From: Ligula intestinalis
Taxonomy: Eukaryota > Platyhelminthes > Cestoda > Diphyllobothriidea > Diphyllobothriidae
NCBI GenBank assembly: GCA_036362985.1
Contig: JAYGXS010000001.1
Location: 37,260,249-37,324,248 of the forward strand
Length of the DNA: 64,000 bases
Direction: 5' to 3'
Part shown: positions 55,771-64,000 of the stretch, one piece after another
Layout: the number at the start of each line of letters is the position of its first letter
How positions within the stretch are numbered: the stretch's first letter is position 1
The notes under the pieces: generated by a model
What the model was told of the DNA's origin: nothing
The model's input: only the letters and a program-made list of their open reading frames with translations
Database searches by the model: none
Position numbers and translations under genes: made by a program

Positions 55771-57583
55771 CTAAAGGGGGGGGGGTGCAATTATCCTGGA
55801 GGAATTTTGAGTGGCAAAAGGTCTATCTGCGGGAACGAGAGCGTTGATTTTTGGAAGGTTAGAGGTAGAGTTTACGGGAAAGAGGAAACAGAGGCCCGCT
55901 TCGAATCTTCTGACCCAAAGAAATGTCATGTTCGCTAACTGAAATCTCTCCACATAAGAAGTAGTGGATCGAGGAAAGGCAAATATTTTGCGAGTAAATA
56001 CCCTCTGTAAATTTTCGACCTTACCGCGGTCAGAAGCATTCATTAGACCACAGAGGGGACAGCATTATTCTAGGATGGGTAGAAAATACATGCGATAAAG
56101 TTTAACTTTATTTCCAGCAGGAAGAAATTGTGTTATATAAAACCACATATCTGCGAAGCCTTCGCAGATATTCGATCCGAATGAGGCGACAATGCTCGTT
56201 TATTTGTTTAGCTTAGACCTAAGTCTTTTATAGTGGATCATTCTTAAAGTGGAGTATTTTGAAAGACTAGGGGACGGGGAAGCTTGGCGGGACCGAAACA
56301 CATGAAGCTACACTTGGATGGAGAGAATTCTATCTGCCAGGTAGCACTCCAACGTGAGAGTCTAAGTGGGTCCGCATTTATTTTATCAACGCACATACTT
56401 GCCGTGTCCTTAGAAAATGAGTATATGCATTTGAGGTCATCTGCATAGATGAGATTGTGTGAACAGTCGAAATTTCATTTATGTATAAAATGAAGAGTAA
56501 AGGGCCCAAGACAGTGCCTTAAAAGACGCCACTCATGATCAGCTGAGCAGTGGAGTAACTATCACCTACTAGGACCTTCTGGCTGCGGTTAGACAAGTAG
56601 GAACCGATGAAATCGAGGAGAGGAGCACGGATGCCAATGGCTTCCAATTTTACCAGAAGCCGTCTGTGCGGTACCTTGTCGAAGGCTTTGCTCAGGTAAA
56701 AGTAGATAACAACCACGGATTCTGCTCGTTGCGGAGGGAAGTGACGTGGTTCAGGAAAGCTAAGTGACACGTCTCGCATGATCTTCCGGGTAGAAAACCA
56801 TGCTGCGAGTGGCTTAAAAGCTTATTTTTTGGCGAAAATCGAGAATTTGATTAAAAATCATCTTCTCCAAAAGTTTAGCTAAGGCCGGGGTTTATGAAAA
56901 CCATGGTAGTTATTTATGTCCGAACGAGATCCTGATTTAAAGACTGGAAGAATAATGGATGTCTTCCAAGTGTCAGTAAAGAAACCATTTAAGAGGTAGA
57001 CTGAAAATATATGGCTAAGTTATTTGGGAAAGGTCGACACTTCTTCAATAACTGAATTGGGGATACCATCAGTTCCCGAAGAGTGCGAGTTTTTTAGACA
57101 AATTATCTGCTTACGAATTAATTCTATAGAGAAATCAATGTTTCCGAGAGTATTGTCTGAGTATGGTTGAAACGACGGGACCGGTTCGGATTCTGTCGTA
57201 AAATGCTTCGCAAAGAAAGCATTGAATAATTCAGCCTTATCAGACTCATCTAGTAAAAATGTTTTATTTTCATTAAGCAATGGGGGCATTTCAATTCCGA
57301 GTTTTGCGGAGGACCTACGACGAAAGAGTTGTGCAACCGATTTTGCAGAGTTTGACTCGCTCAGGGCGCAAGATTCCCTGTGCTGGTCACTTGCAAGACG
57401 AATCTTTGACGCTAATTCGAAGATCTCTGCGATCCTAAGACGCACAGAAAGCGAACTAGTAGATCTATATTTCAGCTGCCTCCTCAATTTCTTTAGTCTG
57501 GGCAAAAAATTGAGGGACGGTCGATTCTGGTGTGTAGGGTTTCCCAATTTTAGTGGGCACAAATTCCAGCATTTTATTAGCAA
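55771..57583 (-). pseudogene. LINE-A reverse transcriptase, broken
   Basis: 57020-57583 holds the linker and RT start (AELFNAFFAKHF, then SSGTDGIPNSVI). 56519-56779 has FYLSKAFDKVPHRRLLVKL and FIGSYLSNRSQKVLVGD. The catalytic YADD is readable at 56436-56447 (LIYADDL). The C-terminal thumb part lies at 55771-56043 (GKVENLQRVFTRKIF). At least three stops or frameshifts separate these pieces. Confidence 0.8.
56147..56171. repeat. Perfect 12-bp palindrome in the LINE-A RT region
   Basis: atatctgcgaag, a single c, then cttcgcagatat. A hairpin within the broken RT frame, of unknown meaning. Confidence 0.6.
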
Positions 57584-57649
57584 TGACCAACGTGAGTTCA
57601 GAAAGATATGCAGCGTCGGTAATGGAGTAGAGGCTCTGCCAATCTAATG

Positions 57650-58426
57650 AGTCAAGAAAATTGTTGATTGAGCTAATATCTGCGAGGTCATACGCATGAT
57701 AGGTACGACTAGCAATAGCCTTTTCCGTAGAAGGAAGTGGAAGGCAGCAGTGAATTAATGTGTGATCACTTTGAAAGATGTCCTGCTTAAAATCAACGAA
57801 GAGAGGGGAAATAACATTTGTGAAAATTAGATCTAGGATACGATTCTGTCTTGTTGGGGAACTAACCAGTTGAGACCAGTTAGAATATTGATGTTATCTA
57901 GGAAAGGCTGAAATCTAGGTGGACAACAGTTTGAAAGCCAGTCGGTTTCAGGAAAATTAAAATCTCCAGCAATAATTTTAACTTCAAAAGAGGATTCTGA
58001 AATAAACTTGAATATTACACACAAATTTGTATCTTCTTCAGATTAATAGTTTTGAGGATTATATACACATCCGATAATCGCCTTTTGCCGGGGCGACAGG
58101 ATAAGATAAGCGAAACAGTAATTTCCAGAGAAGGACGTGTTATTTAGATAAAAGGGAAAGGGCCTAAATGACGCTCTAATATAGAGAAGACAACCACCAC
58201 CACGCTTATTAATGCGATCGTGACGATAGAGATCATACTCGTCTATGATAAGGGTGGAGTCAGAAATGATTGGATGGGTCCAAGATTCTGTTATGCATAT
58301 AACATTGGGCGTCGTCTCAAAAGCGATAGCTCGCAGTTGAGCCATTTTATTTATGACAGACATGGCATTTAGCAATATGACATCTAGTGTGTTTTGAGTG
58401 GCAGGACTATGGCTATCGTTATTCAT
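57650..58426 (-). pseudogene. LINE-A endonuclease domain, broken
   Basis: ATG at 58424-58426. Exonuclease-endonuclease-phosphatase motifs in order: LDVILLNAMSVINKMAQL, NVICITESWTH (Mg-binding Glu), RGGGCLLYI, an in-frame TAA at 58043-58045, then IIAGDFNFPETDW. A one-base shift near 57840 follows and then the catalytic SDHTLIHC (near 57760). This domain nicks target DNA for target-primed reverse transcription. The key residues remain but the reading is interrupted. Confidence 0.75.
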
Positions 58427-59125
58427 AAAAAAGAATTTGAAGGTGGGTAGGCAAATTGTAGGCCGTTATTATTTGTGGAATAAGTACTGACGGGTATGGA
58501 GCTGTTAGCATACGGGTAGCCAATAATGGATGGCTGATGAGGTCTGATATATCTAGGAGCCTCACTTTCTGGCAGGAAAAAATGAGGAGAGGATAAACCA
58601 AAATAAGCTTCTGGGGTGTTTGGGAGGAATGGGGGGAGGCGAGAAGACATGTAGAAGTTTGCAGGTTTGGGTGGTAGAGGATGGGTAAAGAAACTGATTG
58701 GGGGAAACGGTGACATAAAATTAGTGTCGGGGCCGCTTGCGTAAGGACTAGTGGTCTTAATCAGTGAATGTCCTGTACGGCAACTCCGATTAGCTTTAAA
58801 ACCATACCAGTTTGGGTTACTGCCGTGCAAATTAAATTTTTCGTGGTTCGGGCCCGGCGTGTTCAATAATGCATTATGCGGGCGAATAATATGAGTCCCA
58901 CGGTCAAGGGAGGAGCTAGGTTGTGGTGGGGAAGCGCTCGGCCTAAACGCTTTCGACGGTGTTGGTGACATTCTTGATGAGCTTGTTGCCGAGTAAGAAT
59001 GAGCGGAATTTATCGATCGTTGGACAGAGAATGTATTGAGACTAGTTTTAATCGTAGTTGATGATGGAACGGTGGGGCTTGACGGTCCCGATATAAAGAG
59101 GGGCGGGCTAACTGGTGCACTGATG
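58423..59125 (-). CDS. LINE-A ORF1-like protein, Ser/Pro-rich
   Basis: An open frame of about 230 codons after the LINE-B junction. It is very rich in Ser, Pro, Thr, Asn and Tyr, with no zinc knuckle, RRM or coiled coil visible. Such ORF1 products bind element RNA in other LINEs; here that is only inferred from position. The apparent frame start at 59166 lies in LINE-B's 3' tail, so the true N-terminus has probably been lost. Its stop TGA overlaps the ATG of the next frame (ATGA at 58423-58426). Confidence 0.55.
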
Positions 59126-59129
59126 TTTA

Positions 59130-61590
59130 TAATAATAATATGTTTATTATGCCAGTTTACAGGCAATTTTTAAGAGTTGGTAATGCACCTCTTGGGCGCC
59201 TTCCAGAAAAAACCTAAAAAAAACTCCCTATGTTGCAGCCAGCATTGGTTTTGTTTCAGGTTTTTTGTTTTGTCAATACTGGGCGAGATAGGGAGTTTGT
59301 TTCAAGTGAAAAAAACCTGCCTTCAAAGGTATGATACAAGCGGAATAAATGTACAGTTGTAAGCTGAGTTGACTCATCAGCAGGAGAAATGTTTCATAGC
59401 GTTTAAAAACACTAGTTCCCGGACGAGAGAGTTGGCACAAGAACACAGTGTTCTCAGTCTTCCTTCAATGGTTGTCGGCAAAAGTTACGCGCTATCGGCT
59501 GAAGGGTAAGCAGACTGCGGGCTGCTGCTTCAGCAGCAATTATCTTCAGCATGAAGCCTGGCGGGGTTCAAAGTCCATGAACGCCATCAGAGTGAAAAAG
59601 AGATTCCACCGAGTCAACACCAAAAATTCTTGAAAGTTGTCCTGAATGTAAAAAAACTAGTTATAGCTCTCTTAAACATAGGGTAGTTTTGCTGGGTTAT
59701 AATACTTTTGGGCAGCTTATTCAAGATTGATATGGCATTTACTGAAAAGAATTGCCGGTACTTAACTGTACGTGCCATATGAAGAAATAAAAATACGTCT
59801 CGATGACTAGCGCGTCGAGAGTGCTCAAGCTGCCTTATTGTACTAGGAGGATTAAAGGTTTGACCAGTCAAAAGTTTACACAGTAAAAATAGACCCTTCT
59901 GCAATCGACGAAGCCATAGGGGATCCAGCTTTATAAGTTCGCACCTTTGTTGGTAGGTTAAGTTACGGTGTTCTGTAGTGAAAACTCTTCTAGTGAAGAA
60001 GTGCTGCACCGATTCTATTTATTTCCGTTCACTAGTGCGCAGAAGACTGAATAGGGGCGAGCAGTATTCTAGACTAGGTCTCACGTGCATATGATAAAGG
60101 CTAGTTCTTACCTTTGTAGTCTTAAAATTTCTAAGGATAAATCCGGTGGTTCGGCGTGCTTTCGAGACTATCAGGGCACAGTGCTCTGACAAATTGAGAC
60201 TATTAGAGTAGGATATGCCCAAATCCTTGATAACTCCTGGGACATTTAGTTCGTGGCCATCAATGCTTAATTCCGGTTGATGATCGTCGCCAACAACCAT
60301 AACGGAACATTTGTGCCATGAAAGGGTAAGGCACCATGCGCAACACCACTGGCCGAAGGCCTGAAGATCCTTTTTTATCAGCTCGAGCACGATGTTGCGA
60401 TCTGCCGGTTTATATCGATAAGCGACTTTTAAATCATCAGCGTACATGAAGGGTCTGCCATACTGAAAACGATCTGAAACGTCGTTGACAAACAGGCAAA
60501 ATAGGAGCGGACCCAGTACACTACCCTGTATAACTCCACTTCTCACATGGGAGGGGTTTGAGATAACATTAGAAATTTTTACTCGTTGTGTGCGAGCATC
60601 CGAATAGGAAGATATGAAGTTCAGAGGCTCTCTGCCTATTCCGAAGTAGGCCAGTTTCAGAAGGAGGAGGCTATGACTGACCCGATCAAAGGCCTTACTA
60701 AAATCAAAATAGACGCTATAAGTGGCAAAACCGCTGTCTCTAGCTTGCAGCACATAATCAAAGAAAGAGAGTTGACAGGTGTCACAAGATCGTTACTCAA
60801 GAAAGCCATGTTGAGCTGTATTGAGCAGGTTGTTCTCTGTCAAGTGACGCATCATCTTTTCTTTGATTAAGGTCTCCAATATCTTCGAGGCTGCGGGAAG
60901 TGTATTTATTGGCCTAAAGTTGTCGAATGAGGTCGATCGGCCATGCTTGCGAATAGGCATTATGTGCGATATGGGCCTATGACTAGACATCCGGGAGGTA
61001 GGGATAGCAGGTGTATTGACGGTTACGGTACTATGAATAGACATCAGGGGGGCAGGGATAACGGGTGTACTGAAGTTGGTGGGTGTATGACCAGATATCC
61101 AGGGTGGAGGATTAGCGAGTGCAGTTACTCTATCGGGACTACGAACATATATAGAAATAGTAGGCTGAGAAGTCATTCGTCGATTGGACTGGAGAGCCGC
61201 ATTTCTTCGATCCATCAGTGTAAGATCTCGACAGAGGAAACTTTTAGTCATTTCTAAATATCGGGAAATGCGACTTCGTTGAGAAAAATTGAGTCCATCT
61301 CGATAGGATGGGCGGGATTTTGCTACGCGATTGGAGGCGTTTGGCTTCTGAAATTTATAGTTGAAACCACCCGAACATCGAAAATCTTTTGCAATATCCA
61401 AAGGGCGACTTAATATGGAGGCATGTTTTAGTATAAAGTCAAAGTTTCGCATTTGTCTATCAAAAGCTTCCGTGGTTGAAAGATGGACGAGGGAGTCTAA
61501 CTTTTTACAATCTTGCGAGGGCACATCTGATAACTAACCATCAAACAGATTGCCCAGTATTGACAAAACAGAATCAAACTTCATCATTAA
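59130..61590 (-). mobile_element. LINE-B, non-LTR retrotransposon without visible endonuclease
   Basis: On the minus strand: an N-terminal Ser/Thr/Pro-rich region, RT, a 3' UTR of about 480 bp and an (ATT)-type tail 'cataataaacatattattat' at the junction with LINE-A. The 3' UTR is about 90% identical to that of the next copy (61590-62575). No endonuclease motif lies between N-terminus and RT. Confidence 0.8.
59614..61524 (-). pseudogene. LINE-B RT protein, two nonsense codons
   Basis: The part at 60793-61524 has about 190 residues of unknown Ser/Pro-rich sequence. RT then begins (IMPIRKHGRSTSFDNFRPIN, SKILETLIKEKMMRHL). After an in-frame TAA (about 60793), 60019-60753 carries FDFSKAFDRVSHSLLLLKLA, GVIQGSVLGPLLFCLFVND, YADD (in FMYADDLKV) and KDLQAFGQWC. 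A second in-frame TAA ends it at 60019; the sister copy has Lys codons there. 59614-60009 supplies the thumb (QHFFTRRVF, LNKLPKSI). RT catalytic residues are intact. Confidence 0.8.
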
Positions 61591-62575
61591 TAATATGTTT
61601 ATTATGCCAGTTTACAGGCAATTGTAAAGAGTTGGTAATGCACCTCTTGGGCGCCTTCCAACACCTTGAAGACCGGAAAAAACCTAAAACAAACTCCTTA
61701 TGTTGCAGCCAGTATTGGTTTTGTTTCAGGTTTTGTGTTTTGTCAATACTGGACGAGATAGGGAGTTTGTTTCAAGTGAAAAAAACCTGCCTTCAAAGGT
61801 ATGATACAAACGGAATAAATGTACAGTTGTAAGCTGAGTTGACTCATCAGCAGGAGAACTGTTTCATATCGTTTAAAAACATTAGTTCCACACGGAGAGG
61901 GCTGGCACAAGAACACAGTGTTCTCAGTCTTCCTTCAATGGTTGTTGGCAAAAGTTACGCGCTATCGGCTGAAGTGTTAGCAGACTGCGGGCTGCTGCTT
62001 CAGCAGCATTATCTTCAGCATGAAGCCTGGCGGGGTTCAAAGTCCACGAACGCCATCAGAGTGAAAGAGAGATTCCACCGAGTCTGCACCCAAAATTCGT
62101 GAAAGTTGCCCTGAATGTAGAAATCTAGTTATAGCTCTCTTAAATATAGGGTAGTTTTGCTGGGTTTTAATACTTTTGGGCAGCTTATTCCAGATTGATA
62201 TGGCATTTACTGAAAAGAATTGCCGGTACTTAACTGTACGTGTCATATGACGAAATAAAAATACGTCTCGATGACTGGCGCGTCGAGAGTGCTCAAGCTG
62301 CCTTATTGTACTAAGGGGATTAAAGGTTTGACCATTCAAAAGTTGAAACAGTAAAAAAGACCCTTCTGCAATCGACGAAGCCATCGGGATCCAGCTTTAT
62401 AAGTTCGCACCTTTGTTGGTAGGTTAAGTTACGGTGTTCTGTAGTGAAAACTCTTCTTGTGAAGAAGTGCTGCACCGATTCTATTTTCTTCCGTTCACTA
62501 GTGTGCAGAAGACTGAATAGAGGCGAGCAGTATTCAAGACTTGGTCTCACGTACATATGATAAAGTCTAGTTCAT
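61590..62575 (-). mobile_element. LINE-B copy 2, 5'-truncated
   Basis: Contains the RT C-terminus (62320-62556: YVRPSLEYCSPLFSLLHTSE, then KKIESVQHFF; continued at 62037-62384 in another frame) and the LINE-B 3' UTR. Its 3' end (ATT-type tail at 61585-61600) joins the 5' end of LINE-B. Similarity stops at about 62575. Confidence 0.8.
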
Positions 62576-62579
62576 GAAG

Positions 62580-62985
62580 TCATTAAAGTTCTGTAATACG
62601 GATAAATCAATTTGCTTAGCCTTGACAATGGGCTGCATGTTGATATCAAGACATTGACTAGTAGGCGTGGTCAGGCACAGCTTGGGTCTGGGAGCAGATA
62701 TCTTACGATGAGCTATAATTTTCATTCTCATAATTTTGATGGAAATCTACTTTAAATGTGAGACAATTTAGCAAAATTCAGCCTTTATGATTTTGCCGCA
62801 GCTGGTTGCTAAAATCCCTTTAAATTGTTTAACAAACTGCATTAGTCATTACGTTCAGAAAAAACCAGTCGATATGATTTTCAGATTATGCCTCGCGACA
62901 AATAATCAGAGTTAACTTAACCAATACTGTAGCTTTTTTTAATAAGCACTACAAAATTATTTGAAAAAGTTTATTCAAGATTGGG
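62580..62985. other. AT-rich sequence, nothing recognised
   Basis: No domain or repeat match found. Confidence 0.4.
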
Positions 62986-63041
62986 AAACGACTTAACCTT
63001 TGAAGGTCTCGAGAATATTTGAATCTTGATGATTTCTGTTA

Positions 63042-63380
63042 CTAGGCCGCGAATTTGTTGGTTTGAAGAGGTTGCGTTAGGTTTAAAGCGGTTGCGTCTC
63101 TGTAGGAATGGTTGGAAAACAAACGCTTCTTAAATTCCGACTTCAAAAGATCGTCCACGCAAGAAAAATAATTCCAGAGACGCAGAAAAAAATTGTATGC
63201 GTACGGTTGAAGCCACAATATCCTAGATAGTAACTGATGGGGGATATCGATGTAGAAATATTCTAGGAGTGGGGAAATATCGACTGTGATCTTATAGGGT
63301 GTTTTGACGCGTAGTTCAGTGTGAATCAAAGAGTAGAGAAGGGCATTGGCAAAACGTCCTTTAATATGAACGACAACCAC
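63042..63380 (-). pseudogene. Probable LINE RT C-terminal fragment
   Basis: A 112-codon minus frame with YNFFLRLWNYFS, then SEFKKRLFSNHS. This resembles the WN-x-L ... FK-x-x-L pattern at the end of LINE RT proteins. No catalytic region is present. Lower confidence than the other LINE parts. Confidence 0.4.
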
Positions 63381-63845
63381 GAGCCCGTGCCAGTAGAAAC
63401 AGTTGATACAAGCAATAAATCAAGGGAGCATAAATAAGAGGATTTTCGGACGTTGAGTCCGTCATCCCCAAAAGGTAAATTTGGTGCATTATGGTTATTC
63501 CGCAACGTGTAAGATCAATGGAATTTGGCTGCAAGTCCAGATTTACGGCTGTGGAATTTAAGGGTGATCTGCATGTGAAGTCTCTTTGCATGACGCGCAA
63601 CCACGGCTGCAACCAGGTGTTAGTGTCGGCGTACCCAAAATTCCGTAAATTGGAGGGCAAAGTCGATGAAAAGCTCTTCAATATCATTGTTCAAATAAAG
63701 CCCTCAGCAGGTCGTCTGAAGGTCTTTTTGAAAAGTGTGTTTCTTGCACTGTGCTCACTGGTGGTTATCAACGGTAGTAATTGACATAGGACACGGCTCA
63801 CCGTCCGTACTGAGGGTCGCATCTGTGGGTACTTTGACATGGTGA

Positions 63846-64000
63846 ATAATAATAATAATAATAATAATTTGTATATTTAAGGCCCAAGGGGCCCTGTCGT
63901 TGCAAACTTAGTGCTATCGTGAAAATAAAAATAATAATGATAAGCAGTGAACTCTTATAAATAATTGTCATCGGCAATAAAAAAAACTCCTAGATCGGTG
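63846..64000 (-). repeat. LINE-A family 3' end with (AAT)n
   Basis: (AAT)8-type microsatellite at about 63846-63870. 'ggcccaaggggccc' and 'gttgcaaacttagtgct' follow, matching the 3' terminus of LINE-A at 54850-54905. The rest of this copy lies beyond the window. Confidence 0.6.

Larger units (their letters stand above)
54850..59130 (-). mobile_element. LINE-A, non-LTR retrotransposon, nearly full length
   Basis: Order on the minus strand: Ser/Pro-rich ORF1 (to 58423), AP-type endonuclease (58426 to about 57650), RT (about 57580-55770), 3' UTR and a 3' end near 54855 with 'aggccctccgggcct'. At its 5' side LINE-B's 3' end abuts at about 59130. Several stops and frameshifts make it inactive. 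The gene order and single-open-frame style are CR1/Jockey-like; the clade is an inference. Confidence 0.8.

Noticed and set aside
57222..57647. 141-codon plus-strand frame
   Set aside because: Complement of the LINE-A RT linker region.
63361..63784. Opposed frames of about 100 codons near the window end
   Set aside because: No recognised motif in either. They lie in likely LINE 3' or flanking sequence.
1..64000. CRISPR arrays, bacterial operons or phage genes
   Set aside because: No regular spacer-repeat array, no ribosome-binding sites before frames, and spliced eukaryotic gene structure instead.

Overview
This is flatworm-like nuclear DNA, most like a pseudophyllidean (diphyllobothriidean) tapeworm. 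The genus is an inference. It rests on several Penelope-like elements (PLEs) with GIY-YIG endonucleases, hammerhead-ribozyme-like terminal repeats, a LINE remnant with the multi-zinc-finger tail typical of these worms, tRNA-derived SINE-like repeats, degenerate telomere-like arrays, and long introns with GT-AG borders. Two 10-N scaffold gaps lie at 3063-3072 and 32993-33002. Almost all of the window is mobile-element sequence; one host gene is well supported.

Region 1 to 37 kb is intergenic repeat sequence. It holds PLE fragments (2.6, 15.5-16.8, 17.8-18.7, 20.8-21.3, 34.8-35.9 kb) and four palindromic mini-elements built from inverted PLE terminal repeats (5.4, 7.9-8.5, 12.2-12.5, 25.5-25.7 kb). 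It also holds a 1.6-kb element with 333-bp inverted repeats (22.1-23.8 kb), a gag-only LTR retrotransposon (31.45-33.05 kb), a tandem duplication (3.2-7.2 kb), and several dispersed repeat families called here R1 (about 350 bp), R2 (7-10 kb), R3 (telomere-like) and S1 (tRNA-derived).

Region 37.3 to 54.2 kb is one minus-strand gene. Its six exons encode a 384-residue TLC-domain membrane protein closest to TLCD4/TMEM56. All six exons join in frame across five GT-AG introns. The introns are loaded with transposons: a nearly intact PLE in intron 4, SINE copies, PLE and LINE remnants in intron 3, a SINE and a G17 tract in intron 2, and a decayed PLE in intron 1.

Region 54.8 to 64 kb, upstream of the gene, is a head-to-tail row of minus-strand non-LTR retrotransposons: LINE-A (ORF1, endonuclease, RT), LINE-B (RT without a visible endonuclease), a 5'-truncated LINE-B copy, and further LINE pieces. 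The 3' end of LINE-A lies about 660 bp from the start codon of the host gene.

The most interesting system is the set of palindromic PLE derivatives. Each is flanked by an 11-15 bp target-site duplication, so each appears to have moved as a unit. In the three larger ones each arm carries a hammerhead-like motif. Their layout (tail, inverted terminal repeat, opposite terminal repeat without tail) matches the complete PLE at 40.4-42.4 kb, which suggests they are its non-autonomous internal-deletion forms.
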